Source: Paraspadella gotoi (taxonomy: Eukaryota > Chaetognatha). Taken from it: a DNA stretch of 64,000 bases. Under the pieces are notes generated by a model. It was not told where the DNA came from and searched no databases. It saw only the letters and a list, made by a program, of their open reading frames with translations. The translations under genes were made by a program, and so were the position numbers. The stretch's first letter is position 1. Every line of letters starts with the position of its first letter. Shown piece after piece: positions 11,997 through 24,584 of this stretch. Location: assembly GCA_051294375.1 (NCBI GenBank), contig CM119265.1, positions 14,918,963 through 14,982,962 on the forward strand, read 5' to 3'.

Positions 11997-12580
11997 TTAA
12001 GCAAAGTCTTCTTCAGTTTCAATCTTTCCTTTCTTTTCCCATAATTCTCGAACAGCGAAAACACCCCTTTCACAAGTACTATTGGTCAAAAAAGTATCAC
12101 GATTCTTGGCGCGAAATCTCCACTCGCGCGGTAGGCATAACATGGTACGGATGACACTAACAAACAAACAACAATTGCATTATTATCAAGACTTTAACAT
12201 TCTTAAAAGTATATATATAGAAAGTCCAACCTATTAGGTGGTTTCGTAGATTTTCCTAAAGAATCAAGGTTATTTGGTGAAAGCTCTTCCCACTCCACCA
12301 TTTCCTCTTCAACCAATTTCCAAGAGGGTAAAGCAAAAATACCTCGTCGACATCCCTAAAAAGACGACAGCACGAAATTCGTATAAAAGGGAAATTTATT
12401 TGTATTTATTTTTATGCGTATTTATTGGTATAAATAAATATATTAATTAACAGCTTAATCCAAAGAGCCAGTTTAAGTTTTCCCCCCCTCGTATTTTGCA
12501 AACCTCGAATATTTTAAAAGATTCATTCTTTGAAGAGATAATGTTTTTCAATGGATCCACTAGGTTTTGAACGTTCGAAT
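11997..12580 (-). CDS. 3' three exons of an unrecognised gene, cut by the block boundary
   Basis: Exons are 12504-12580, 12231-12355 and 11997-12156, on the same strand as FBXO47 and upstream of it. The phases agree: the first ends in phase 0 (FKIFE), the second reads GCRRGIFALPSWKLVEEEM and ends in phase 2, the third reads VIRTMLCLPREWRFRAKNRD and ends KIETEEDFA before a TAA at 11997-11999. Acceptors are TTTATTTCAG, TTTTTTAG and TTTGTTAG. An internal likeness (CRRGIFAL and CERGVFAV) may be a repeated motif. I do not recognise the protein. Earlier exons should lie above 12580, but the block ends at 12838. The copy at about 19940-20545 matches with indels. Confidence 0.6.
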
Positions 12581-14364
12581 CTGAAATAAAAAAATATTTG
12601 CTCTAATTTATTTATGATCTTAACGGGGTTGACATAAAAACTGTTTTTTTTTAGGGTTTTATTGGTTTTTTGGGGAGTTTTTTAAATTGTAGATGTCAGA
12701 TTGTTATAAAAAATATTTTTAAAATATAAACTTAGGAAATATAAACTAAAGGAAAATGGTACCGAAGCCAGCACGATTATACTTTATCATTAAAATTGTA
12801 ATCGGGCATTGCCTAGGTTCACCCCGCCTATAAGCATGACAAGAGAGAGATCATAGAATGATACATCTCATCTCCCAATAAAAAAAAAAATTAATTATTT
12901 AGTCGAATATAAATATTTAAGAAGGCAGCTATTCTCTATCACATTGGAATTTTTTGTGTAATTTGTGTTCTGGAGCTCGAGTTTAACTTGAAAACTGTAA
13001 TTGATTGAGTTGCGATTTTTTTATGACGAAAAAGTTTGACGTTAAGCAGCGAATTTTCAAAGGGCACGATCGTAAACGATAAAGATGAAAAAGTTGTATT
13101 CCGCCGTCCGAATGGGGTTGTAAAAATCGAGTCGGTCCGCCTTCTCATATCCAGATTCGATAGTCGGCATCCCTCGTAGTCGCGAGTCATCGTGAGATAC
13201 TCGCCACATGCGATCGGCCCGTTCATCACCATGGACGAAAGGAACACAAGTTATTCAGGGAGAGAAAGAGGGGGTGAGAGCTCGAAAGAGATTCATTATT
13301 CAATTAGCTCGTCGTTCTCTGCGTCGATTTTAACGTTGAAAGAGTTTTTTTTTCCTAACCGGTGAGCGGCCGAAAAGAAGAGGAACGGAAAAAAATGTCT
13401 CACGCTTATACTCCACAATTGTTTCGTCATTTTCTTAAAAGTTTAAAACTTATTAATATATATATGGGTATACTATTATAACGTATGTATAACAAATGGG
13501 CCTCTATAATCTTATTATACAACGATGAACCACATTAAAGTTTATCAATATCATAATAACTTTTTTTAAAACAGAAGAATGATGTAGAACAGGCATTATA
13601 AATGGATACTGAATATGAAAACTGCAATTCCAGTGATTCAATGAGATTCTGGTGTATAAATTTTACATCGTGTAAGAGCGAAGACGAATTGAAACAAATC
13701 TTTCTGCCAAAGAATATCTTATTCCCTTCAAGGACAGAAAATCAATCAATAGGCTTAAGACTTCGATTTTAAAGCAATAAGTTAAACGTGGGCCCATTTA
13801 AAAATAAAATTTATTTAATAAAAAACCATAGTTTTTTTTCATAGTGTTAGTTATTCATGTTTTTAAAACGAATCACCTTGAAAATAGATATGGGGGATGC
13901 ATGAGTGGGGGACCACGATTACGGCACATTCGTCGAATTCGTCCATTTTTTACGTTGAAATTGAAAGCGTTTTAAAATTGTTCTGTATCATTTCACATAC
14001 GACGATCTTGGACAGGACCCGCATAGGTTGAGGTTTAACTCCGGCTTATGCGTTTCCTGTCTGTTTAAGTGTTCTCCGCAATTATCAATAATTAGGAGAC
14101 AGCGATTCCCGTTTTATTTTTGGCAAACAGTTCAGCAGAGCAAATTTGAAAAAATACAGTCGCCGTTCTTGAATGCCCTACAGTTACTGTTTCTTGTCCA
14201 AACCGGTTGAAATGAGACTCAGAAAAACGCTTTTTTTTAATTATAAATTAATTCTTAACTCTAATATTGTTTTATTAAATTAGAGAGTATAATGGGAGAA
14301 CAAAAATTGTAATTAGAATATTCGTGTTAAAAGAAGCAGTGACGAATTTTAATACCTTGAAGAG

Positions 14365-14597
14365 ACTAGTAATTATTGATAATGTTAATGGACAGAACCG
14401 TTCAATATAGCATTAAGCAGTCCCTGAGCTCCGGATCAGGCTGTAACACGCATGTTAACAAGGCGGGTTAGCGCCCCGTCCCTCTTAACTGCCAGACGAC
14501 CCATGCCCGGACCTTTGGGTTGGGGAGGCGAATGACTTTGCCTCGGGACCAATGGCCGCTGATGAACGGTTGGTGGATTTTAGTCCCACAATAATCC
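14365..14597 (-). mobile_element. Solo LTR-like repeat, block-copy duplicate of 6291-6523
   Basis: Same insertion as at 6291 in the second block, with small indels and one altered target-duplication flank. Confidence 0.7.
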
Positions 14598-14932
14598 GTT
14601 TGATATGAGTGTTCCTTTTTATCACCCCATATTATCGCTTATCTTTCAACCATGGTCCTGGGGTCTAGCCCTAATTGGAACAGTTGTTTGCGAAAAAAAG
14701 TAACGGAACGATCAAGCAAACCTCCCGTCAGGATCTGAATTCCGCGAGAAAGGAAGTTAACATATGGAAAATCGGAAGTGTGGCGGCCTCTCAGGGGGCA
14801 TCCTCTAGCACTTTAATTAAATTCTTTTTGAAGCCCAGGGCCCACGAAAGGTTACAACTAATTGCCCAATATCGAAACAATTTGACTAGAAATTACTCGC
14901 ATCTAAACGCAGAGAGTAAAGGCACATCATAA

Positions 14933-15083
14933 TTACAAATAATTTAACTCTGGAGAACCACATGTATTTAAAAGCGTCTGCCGTGCTAACATTACATGGC
15001 AATCATCCCCCATTTCCAAATCGCACAGCGTCCTGGCAATAGCTTTTTCATAAATAATTCTATTCTTGAGGGAAAATTGTAAT
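14933..15083 (-). CDS. Terminal exon of an unrecognised gene
   Basis: An acceptor (GACACTTAG) is followed by 49 open codons and a TAA at 14933-14935. The frame reads LQFSLKNRIIYEKAIART, then LCDLEMGDDCHVMLARQ, and ends NTCGSPELNYL. The composition is typical of a globular protein. It lies downstream of FBXO47 on the same strand, separated from it by about 1.3 kb. The copy at 6855-7000 is broken by deletions, so here the second block is the more accurate. No upstream exon was found. Confidence 0.4.
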
Positions 15084-16424
15084 CTAAGTGTCAAGGAAGT
15101 AGGTAGTTGAAATATTTTGAAGTTTTCAGTTTTTATTTCATAATTAAAGAATTGCCAAGCAGTCGAAACGAAACAAATCAATCAATCAAATAAATTAAAC
15201 AATATTCCCAATCATTGTACCATAAAATTTATATACAGCGATAAGAATATTTTTAATAGTAACTTCTGATCTAGAGATGCCTTTAAGTAAAAAGTTACGC
15301 GACCACACTTGTTTACAATAGTTACATTATACTTTTTACTCTTTCCTAAAGAAGTAAGAGTGGGGGCAAAAATCAACGAGAAAAGGTAGGATATTTTCAA
15401 TCGAGAATTAAAATAAAGTTAAAATGCAAAAGCTTATGGATATTGATGAAAACAAGCTATTTAAGCAATGCAATTCATCAACAATACCATTTTTCTAAGG
15501 GGTAAATAGTAATTCAATTCGCTCGTATTCAAATTCCAAACACTAAAATGATAATGAATAAATAACATGCGTTACAGCAACAAGGATAATCGCTTTTGGA
15601 CGTTATATTTAAATTAAATCTCGACATGTACGACACGATTTGTTTTTTTTTGAATAGGCAAAAAAATCTACCTTGTAGTTAAGATATGACTAATAAAGAT
15701 AATCAGTAAAAATTCAAGTATATAAGCAATTTTATTTTCTTATAATGGTCGCGACTATATAAACAGTTTTGTCGGTTTATCCGTCCCGTTCATATCTTAT
15801 TTGGTTCATATTAGAATACTGAATTATAAGAAATATGCAAAAAACTTAAGTACCTCCATCGTTCCATACGTTTTTTCGTCCGTCCTATCTTTAGGCTTTG
15901 ACCGGTCATTACTCATGAGTGAATGATAATTGATCTGAAAATTTTGCGTGTAGCAAGAAAAGTTTGTTGATTGGCTTGAAATTAAGTTTGGATAAAATCT
16001 CTCTCTCTACTCTATTTTTTTTCCCTTTGATCTTTTTTTCTTTACTTACCTTCCTCCTGCTCCTTTGTATTCATACATTCATATGACTTTTTATAGGTTT
16101 TAATATACCTAAATATGTAAGTTGGATAAGTAATTTAATTAGATATTGATTTTATATTTAGTATAATTTTTAAAATAATGATAAAAATTTTAGTTTGAAC
16201 CTACTTATCCATAAAGAACGAGATCCCGGTATGTGATGTGTAAACAACAAGGATATAACAAAGTATCAATAATTTTTATGACATGGCCATTGGAAACATG
16301 ACAAATATGACATGACCAATGAAAAAAACAAAACAAAACAGAAACCAGTTTTAAAATTAAATTGACCATCATTCTCTTGGGTAAAATAAATGAATAAATG
16401 AAAACAAGATGTCATTCTTCCCTG

Positions 16425-19400
16425 AGTAATGTTTTGCTTGACTCGAGTTCGCACACGAATGGATCGACGAAGCGGCAAATGAGAAGAAAACTCTCCGCAG
16501 AAACGCATTGCTGAAACTTCGCTTGTCCTCTGGTAAAAATTTAAATTTAACAGGATTTTAAATCCCAAGTGAAATTTCATTTTAAAAGTTGTTAAGTTTT
16601 ACCTGAGAATTTTGTTGAGATCCTGGTGCTCTCCTCGTCCTCACACATTAGTTCAGCGTACTCTATTGATGAACTCAATGAAAGTGTTGCTTATGCTGTC
16701 GAAGAGAGCGTCTTGAATTTCGATTTCGGTTCCAAGCGCCGACAAGACCTCACGCAATATGGGATAACGTAAGTGGCGCCTGTGATGAAAAATAGGCATT
16801 GTATGATAGCTATGCTTGACTCCTACTCGATTCATACTACCCGCTAACCTGTAGTCAACATCCATGTGGACGACCGCGACCGAAAGCCGCTGCGATCCAG
16901 GCGCCGATATCCTCCACTTTTTTTCGACTGATTCGAGAGAGAAAGCAAAGTCTCGATCATTTCCCCACCGCATGACAGAAGCAGGCAGGCGGCGTTTTCC
17001 AGGAGCCATGTGTCTCCGTGAAGGATGGTACACTTCGTGCATCAGAGTTAAAAACTTCCCTAATTTGATTCGGTTATGTAGCTACACGGTCACAGAACAG
17101 TAGCAAAAGACACTTATTAAAATTTGATTATATAATCCTAGTTTTGTCCCCTTGATTTTAAAATAATAATTTATATACATTTTTACCAACCAAGAAGTTT
17201 TTCAATTCAATCTTATCAAATTAAATTTTTAAATAATTTTAAAAATAATTAATGTCTGTGATACAGGATATATTTATTCTTTCAGTGTATTGAAATTGGG
17301 CACAACCAATATAAAAATTATCTATTCATTTAAATAAATAAGCTTTCTTTCAACTGACTTTGGGCAGGCTTTGGTGTTAATTGAAATAGCAGGTCCCTGC
17401 AAGCTTTCAATCAAGCACTTTTATATATAAAGTTTATTCACTCCCAGAGTACGCTGGCTTCCCTATCAATGAAGTGGTATAATGTTTCAAAGAACGTTTC
17501 AATTGTATGAAAGACCATAATATTTATTAGTTAAAACCACTTCATGTTGACTTTAAAAAACGTTCATATTTAATAAAAACGTGATGATTATATGATATAT
17601 AATTTTTGTGATACAATTTTGGTGATACATTTACTGCAAAATGATTATTTTGCAAAATGTTTTGCCCTGTAAGAACAGTTAAGTATAACCTACACGAATC
17701 AATTTTACTTTTACCTGTGCGACCAACAATGAAAGAAGCCATGTAAAAGTGACCTCAAAGCGTCGGCTAAAGGAGAGAACCATTCTCGCGCGGCTTCGGA
17801 TGAAGGCGGTGTCATCTCCCCATATCTGACCATACGGATCGTGGGAAAACCAAAACGAGAAGAATCCAAAGGTCCAAAGAGGACGTATAGGCAAAAAACT
17901 GCAACAAATTATAACATGCTTTTTTTTTTTTAAATTATATCTAAACCTTAGGATATCTTAACGGTTAACCTCTAAGATACAGTAAAAAAACTTACAATTA
18001 TAAAAATACAGTCAAACAGAGACAGAAGAGCCCCACAAAAATTTTATAACTTACGCTTTGATCTAACAGTTCGTCGTGTAAAATCCGAGTGATCCAGATT
18101 TGCTAACTCACGCATTTCTAGCTTCCCGTTGCGCAACAAAACTTGCTTAAACGAATTTTCTAAAAATTTAACGAAACCGTTTCACGTTGACATTTTTGTT
18201 CTCCTCGTCTGGAAATTTTTCATCCACGAATCCTCTAGCAATACCTGAGTTTCATTTCAAGGAAAGGAAATTCTCCCGGAGCCTTCGATGAGAGAATATC
18301 GACGCGAGTCTTCATCATGCAGTGCTTCGAAAGAAGTTGAACGCGTAATTTGCCTCAGATTCTTCCCATCCAGCGACGAAAGTATGGAACATCTCGCCTG
18401 TCGTCGATTCAGTCCGAAAAAATAACTTATCCAACATATCAGAAACCGACGATGTGATAGGTGATTATGATGAGACAAAATCGTTTCGTCTGCTTCTCTT
18501 GGCTTTTCCGTATTTTTCTGTCGATTCAATTTCTACAATGCCAAACACGCTTGAAAGGCTTACTAGCAAGACCAGGCCGTCGCAAGAGTCGCGCGGTGCA
18601 TGCGACGGTTTGAGCAGTGAAGCAATCGAGTGACGCCCCACATTCATTAGAATTGGAAGTCGTCCGCGAGTGGAATCAAGCAAGTTTTCCGCTTCAGATA
18701 AACTGCCAATTTGTGAACGTGATTAAGGACGATCCTCGGATATCCCTGTTAATTGATTAGAAGAATATATAATATATATATAAAAGTTTGAGCAAACAAT
18801 GTCGGATCTTGCCCACGATCATTAGCGGTAATTAATAAATTAATTAATTTGATCCGAATGTTTTTTTTAGGTCTTCTTGTCTCTGACCAAGACAAAAGCA
18901 ACGACGACGATGATGGCGATGACGACAATAATGCCGATAACGATTGACTTGATTGAGTGATTGATTAAATAATTAATTAATTGATAAATTGATTGATTGA
19001 ATAATTAATAGATAAATAAAATGATTGATGAATAATTAATTGATTGATTGACAGATTAATTAATAATCGATTAATTAACTGATTAATTATTTTATAAATT
19101 AATACATCTTGTATTTATATTATATATTATATTATATTTAATATAAAAAAAGAAGCTTAATCAATTAGTAAAACGGGTTTTTTGTTTTTTTCATTTTAAC
19201 TCATTTCCACTAAAACGATTCCTTCAAAACTTGATTTCCAGCTTCGTCACACATTTCCCTACCCACACACAAAATTTCATTCCAATCCAACCATCCAATC
19301 ACAAATAATTGGAGTTTTTTGCTAAGGTGGGACGGACGGACGAACAGACATTTTTTTGCATAAATTATTATTTATTATTCGATGTTCTGACATGATATAA

Positions 19401-19795
19401 GTGAATTAAGGGGCGGACCGACGGACCGACAAAGTGAATTATAGTCGACTAAAAAAGCAGATCCAAGTAAAAATACATCATGAAATAGACCTGAAATGCA
19501 ATGATTTCACATCGAGTCTCCGTCGGCCGCCTTTTGTATCGAAATAGGACGAAACGCTATCTTCCATCAGCTTGGAGGTATTAGACAGTTTACCCAGACT
19601 CGCGAGGTCGACGAAGTCGAAAAAGTCTGAAAAGTACTCCGGTGAAAGACTGTTAAAAAATACCCAGAGGTGGCGGCGATGCCAGCGACGGCGAAGACTC
19701 CGTATGCCAATTTTTGATGGAAAAACAACGTAAGATGCCAAACGGTTTAAACAAAACGGAACCGGTCGATACGTAGTTTTCCCGACAACAGCCAT
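16425..19795 (-). pseudogene. FBXO47: Frameshifted duplicate of the FBXO47-like gene
   Basis: All seven exons recur in order inside the second block. Exon 6 has, against copy 1, a lost base near 16629, an added base near 16663, a lost base near 16762 and added bases near 16780 and 17029; exon 1 and exon 5 also carry indels. Changes are evenly spread and are nearly all indels, with few substitutions. That is unlike a decaying pseudogene and like sequence error or an unmerged haplotype. I label it pseudogene only because it cannot be translated as written. Confidence 0.85.
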
Positions 19796-19939
19796 GGTGG
19801 ACTGAAATGGACTGGACTGGACTGTACCATTTACAAAATATATATAAAAAGCAATTGATAATATTAAAACATACAAGAAGATGAAATCCAAAATAAGTAA
19901 TTGCTAATTAATTTAGTATAGATCGAAATGAAAGGAATA

Positions 19940-20545
19940 TAATTAAGCAAAGTCTTCTTCAGTTTCAATCTTTCCTTTTTTTCCCATAATTCTCGAACAG
20001 CGAAAACACCCTTTCACAAGTACTATTGGTCAAAAAAGTATCACGATTCTTGGCGCGAAAATCTCCACTCGCGCGGTAGGCATAACATGGTACGGATGAC
20101 ACTAACAAACAAACAACAATTGCATTATTATCAAGACTTTAACATTCTTAAAAGTATATATATAGAAAGTCCAACCTATTAGGTGGTTTCGTAGATTTTC
20201 CTAAAGAATCAGGTTATTTGGTGAAAGCTCTTCCCACTCCACCATTTCCTCTTCAACCAATTTCCAAGAGGGTAAAGCAAAAATACCTCGTCGACATCCC
20301 AAAAAGACGACAGCACGAAATTCGTATAAAAGGGAAATTTTATTTGTATTTATTTTTATGCGTATTTATTGGTATAAATAAAATATTAATTAACAGCTTA
20401 ATCCAAAGAGCCAGTTTAAGTTTTCCCCCCCTCGTATTTTGCAAACCTCGAATATTTTAAAAGATTCATTCTTTGAAGAGATAATGTTTTTCAAATGGAT
20501 CCACTAGGTTTTGAACGTTCGAATCTGAAATAAAAAAATATTTTG
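19940..20545 (-). pseudogene. Duplicate of the unrecognised 3' exons at 11997-12580
   Basis: The three exons upstream of FBXO47 recur here with small indels. This copy also stops before any further 5' exon, at the N run. Confidence 0.7.
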
Positions 20546-20782
20546 CTCTAATTTATTTATGATCTTAACGGGGTTGACAAAAAAACTGTTTTTTTTTAGG
20601 GTTTATTGGTTTTTTGGGGCAGTTTTTTAAATTGTAGATGTCAGATTGTTATAAAAAATATTTTAAAAATATAAACTTAGGAATATAAACTAAAGGAAAA
20701 TGGTACCGAAGCCAGCACGATTATACTTTATCATTAAAATTGTAATCGGGCATTGCCTAGGTTCACCCCGCCTATAAGCATG

Positions 20783-20807
20783 NNNNNNNNNNNNNNNNNN
20801 NNNNNNN
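20783..20807. other. Assembly gap (25 N)
   Basis: A run of exactly 25 N joins the end of the second 8-kb block to a SINE-like sequence. It is a scaffold join of unknown true size. Confidence 0.99.
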
Positions 20808-21010
20808 CTTTTAGTTGTGACCGCGGTGGCTGCATTGAGTAAAGCCTTAAGCTCATGAACCACTGGGTTACCGAGGATTCATCCTAACCAAGGGTTACCT
20901 AGCCTGCGGGAAAGCGTGAAGGACGGCCGTAAGCCGCATTTGGTGCGTGGCAAACCCCCAAGCCCAAGACCCGTTCCATGGCTGCAAAGAGAGGGGTTAT
21001 AGAGGTTAGG
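20808..21010 (+). mobile_element. tRNA-like SINE, copy 1
   Basis: It starts in TTTTAGTTGTGACC and has an A-box-like stretch (GGTGGCTGCATTGAGTAAAG) followed about 45 bases later by a degraded B-box. The body includes GGACGGCCGTAAGCCGCAT and CAAGACCCGTTCCATGGCTG, shared with the copy at 25011-25200. It directly abuts the assembly gap. Confidence 0.6.
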
Positions 21011-22620
21011 CTTCGCGTACGATCGATGTCTTTTAGAACAACGAACTGAACTTCAATAATTACCAATCTTTTCTTGATCTCAACTAGTTAGTATGAAGCT
21101 TACTTCATTTAAAAAAACGGTAGTCTCAAGTTATCTCCATTCATTATCACTTAAACTTCCCAGGTAAAATTTCTAATGAGTTAAAAATACGGTAAGACAT
21201 GATTTCTTCAATGATTGTTTATCTAATCCCATTAACTGCGTAATTTTAAGATATAAGTATGTTCGAATTTTTAATGGTATAGATCATTTTTAAAGATCCG
21301 GAATTCCTCATAGAATTTACAGTCTTTTTACTTACATAAAAAAGTTTTTAGGCTTAAGACGCCACATTAAATGCTGATACAATTTTTTTTTTTCTTAAAT
21401 ACGCTTTCCCGATTATTTTTCTTCTCATTCTTTTTTCTTCTCTTTCTTAAATAATTTTCCTCTTCCCTCTTATCCTCCCTTACTTCTACTCTTCACTTAC
21501 GAATTTTTTGGCCCCTACCTTTTCTCTGCCACTCATGCACTTTTCCTCACATTTTTTCTCTCCTTCTCTCTCCCTTCTTTTTCGCCTTTTTCTTTCCAAT
21601 TTTCCCCCTCATTCTCTACCCTTTATTTGTCTCACTATATTTTTCTCCCTTTGCCCTATCTTTTTTTGCCTTTCGCCCTGTCTTTTTATTCTCTCCTCTT
21701 CTCTTTTTTCTTGTTTTCCATTCGTCTTCGCCTCATCCACATACGTTTACATTAAGCCAAATCAAAGAAAATATTTAAAATGCATTATTAAGAAAAGAAA
21801 ATCACGGTAGCCGCGTTGATTTTTCTTTCAATTTTGGTTGCCTAGCAAATTTAAGTAAATCCGACAGATTTTTGCGGAAAAATTTTCCGGCAAAATCTTG
21901 TCGATTTTTTGAGAAAAAACAAGTCCTGATGCTTCTCCAGTGGATTAAAAGGAAGCGGTTTTTTTTTGATTAATCAAGTCAGTATGATACCTGCAACTTT
22001 TAAAAAACTAATAAATGACGTTGAAATAATTCTTTATCAAAAATAAATGCAAGTCACAAAAAGTCACAAATAAAAGACGTCTTTAAAAATTATTTGTGCT
22101 AAAACCAGAAAAGTTTTTTTGATAATTTAATAGGTGTTAAAAGCTTATTCAACTAGGCCTATTTTTTCTGTAATTATAAACCAATTGTTGATTTATTTTT
22201 GTTTAACTAAATTATGAATAAAGACTGAAACTTCGCAACTTTTTGAACTTGTTACTTAAAATTAATTCATAGGCAAACTATAAAATGATTTAAGCTAAAT
22301 AAATTTACCCAGAGGTAAATGAAGATGAGAAGAACGGATTTCCAAAAGTAAAAAATTTTTCTCAACTTTCTTGCATTCAATCAGAAGGTCGTAAGTAAAG
22401 AATGGACAAAAATGGAACATAATTTTTTTGGCTAAAAGTTGCCAAAATGGTACATATTTATCATTAAAAACGGGTGGAGATGTTTTTAACGACATCCTTC
22501 GTTCGGCACCCTATTTTGTGTTGGGGTAAATCAAGTTTAATCAAACATTGGTAATAAACACTGAACAATAGTGAAAGAGTCGTTTTTTTTCCTTAATGCA
22601 TACGTTTGTAACGCGGAACC
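21011..22620. other. Non-coding interval with a CT-rich tract
   Basis: A pyrimidine-rich tract runs from about 21410 to 21730 and creates an open frame rich in Phe, Leu and Ser that has no other sign of coding. The rest is AT-rich with no exon found. Confidence 0.6.
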
Positions 22621-23273
22621 GGTTACGATAGTCATCTTCAGCCCACTTAGCACCTTATTCCACAAAATGTATATTAAGCTTAGTAAAGATGATATGATTT
22701 AAATTTTTATTGTAGTGGATTAAAAAATGCCAACCTTGGATCTTATACGAAATAGAAGACGAAAAAATACGGAAAAGTCGCCTCACCCCTGTCGTAACTT
22801 TATCAACTAGTATTTTATTAATAGGCTCTTTATTTATTAACTATCTGATAAATATATCTACAGAATCTAGTATTTTATTTAACTAATGGTAAAATCATTA
22901 CTGCATAGTCTGAATCTTTAATTACTTTTTCAACGATAACAAAGAGAAAAAGAAAATAATAAGATTGGTTACCAAAAGTGTGTATTGTTAGGATAAGCTA
23001 ACTGTCGGTCTTTAAAAGACTAAAATGAGAAGTATTATTGTCGCTTGAATCAAATAGAGCAAAAACGCCCCGTTGACAGCTGTGCTGTCGAGCTTGGGGA
23101 AGCCAGAACCTCCATAAAGGAGCGTAAAACTGACAAAATTAATAAGATTAAAGGAAAAGAATGATAATGGGCACGAAAACATTTTAAATTAACAAGTAAA
23201 GCAACATAAATTACTCAACAAAACTAAAAGTTTGAAAAAGCAGTAGTATCGTAATTAAACCATATTTTCGAGG

Positions 23274-23504
23274 AATCCAAATATCTGGATATTTTTTTGG
23301 CGTTTCGCTGCGGCCGCCACGTCTGGCTGCGCTGGACGAAAGCGTTGGAACGACTGAAAGGAACGTGGGTCGGAGCTGCGTCGGCCGAAGGAAGACGGAG
23401 CACCAAGTTCCTTGGTTTCATTGTAATAACCATAAGTAGGCACTTGAGAATTTCGCGAAAAGGGGGGCGCCAAGGGAGGACTCCTAGTCGAATAAAACTG
23501 GCAT
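23274..23504 (-). CDS. Unrecognised exon, copy 1 (open)
   Basis: An acceptor (TTTCATGCCAG) at 23505-23506 is followed by an open frame reading FYSTRSPPLAPPFSRNSQVP, then TYGYYNETKELGAPSSFGRR and RSFQSFQRFRPAQPDVAAAA, to a likely donor (AATATG before GTTTAA) near 23266. It is Ser/Pro/Arg/Gln-rich. A second possible exon lies lower (about 23030-23135 after TTTTGTCAG), but the two block copies disagree by indels there, so three frames compete; one ends in a membrane-like run (LYLIQATIILLILVF). I do not recognise the gene. Confidence 0.45.
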
Positions 23505-23777
23505 GAAATTTGATTTAAGGTTTCATTAGTATTATCCTAATCACCGATAGCCCAATGTCAGTTACACAATTAGCAGGAGACAAGTTTATTGTCTCCCAGA
23601 TATAAGTTACGAATCACAGTTCTAGCCGAAGGTCCTAAATGTGACGTATGAGTTAAAGTTTATTTTGTAATGCGCCATATCTCTGCATTGACCTACCAGG
23701 AGAGCCACCGAAACTGACACAAAAAAAAAAATCATATCTCTTTAACAACTAAGAATAAAAATCTTAAAAAGCAATAG

Positions 23778-24584
23778 GATCGTCCGCAATTGCTAAGAAA
23801 AATCTGGATTGACGACAAATTTTGATACCAAAAAAAAACAAAATTTGAGAAAAGAAAAATAATTTATAAACAGAAAAAAAAAGAAGAAAAGAATAAATAT
23901 AAAGACAGAATAAAAGGAAAGAAAAATTCCATTCATTAAAAAAAAAAAAAAATTGTCAAAACGAAAATAAAAAATCCGATGTTGCGATAGCAAATGAATA
24001 ACATGCACGTATGCGATGCCCTAATTTTACGAGTTCAATCCTATTTCAATTTTTTTTTTAAATAAAAAACGCAGAGAAGAAAGGAGAAAAAAAAAAAGAA
24101 ATCAAAAGGCAGCAGCAGAAGCAGCAGGAGAAAAGAGAAAAAGAAAGAGCCCCTGCAGAGCCAGCTGCAAAGAAAGAAATCAAAGAGGCAGAAGCAGCAA
24201 GGAGAAAAGAGAGAAAAAAGAATAAGCCCCTGCAGAGCCAGCCTGCAGACTCGTTTTTTTTCCCTATGATTAGAATCAGTGAATAGGGAAAAGAGAGAGG
24301 GAGAGAGACATGTAAATTAAAAGAGAAAAGAGAGAGAGAAATATGAAATAAAAGAGAGAAAATTTGTTGTTTTGATAACGTAAACAAAACATATTTAAAT
24401 AACTGTCCAGCTCAATTTTAAAGCACATCGGTGATGAAGAAGCTGTATATAATTTTCAGCTTCCATACATCCAAATTTAATCAATACAAAAAGGGATCTA
24501 TAATTTGGAACGCCAACGCCGACGACGCCACTTATGGGCAAAGCGTTACAATATCGTCCGCAAACGCTTAGCGATTGCGACGAT
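23778..24584. mobile_element. MITE with ATCGTCGCAA ends, copy 1
   Basis: The left end reads GGATCGTC(C)GCAATTGC and the right end GCGATTGCGACGAT, a terminal inverted repeat. The interior has a GCAGCAGCAGAAGCAGC-type tract repeated twice, each followed by GCCCCTGCAGAGCC, then GA-rich sequence and GTAAACAAAACATATTTAA. There is no coding frame beyond low-complexity runs. Other copies are at 26352, 44704 and 48846. Confidence 0.75.

Larger units (their letters stand above)
4829..12838. repeat. First copy of an 8-kb tandem duplicated block
   Basis: The sequence from TCATAGAATAGATACATC at 4829 to CCTATAAGCATG at 12838 reappears in order from about 12850 to 20782. The differences are mostly one- to three-base insertions and deletions, scattered through coding and non-coding DNA alike. 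This copy keeps an open frame for all seven FBXO47 exons; at one other exon (6855-7000) the second copy is the better one. Confidence 0.95.
12850..20782. repeat. Second copy of the 8-kb block, ending at an assembly gap
   Basis: This repeats 4829-12838 in the same order and orientation. It ends at the same CCTATAAGCATG as copy 1, immediately followed by N. Most exons are frameshifted here; a few positions are better here than in copy 1. Confidence 0.95.

Noticed and set aside
12939-13247. Minus-strand frame of 102 codons
   Set aside because: It exists only because of indels in the second block; the matching place in the first block reads as a membrane exon on the plus strand.
14675-14932. Plus-strand frame (KFFLKPRAHERLQLIAQYR) in the second block
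   Set aside because: It is not open in the first block and no splice partner was found; the indels make it unjudgeable, so I leave it as unresolved.
16425-19795. FBXO47 duplicate as a true gene-family expansion
   Set aside because: The differences are indels spread evenly over coding and non-coding DNA, and the block ends at N.
21508-21810. Plus-strand frame of 100 codons rich in Phe, Leu and Ser
   Set aside because: It comes from a pyrimidine-rich tract with no splice context or balanced codon use.
24058-24387. Minus-strand frame with Ala/Ser/Phe/Cys runs
   Set aside because: It arises from the CAG-type low-complexity core of a MITE, is repeated at 26736 and 44853, and shows no coding constraint.
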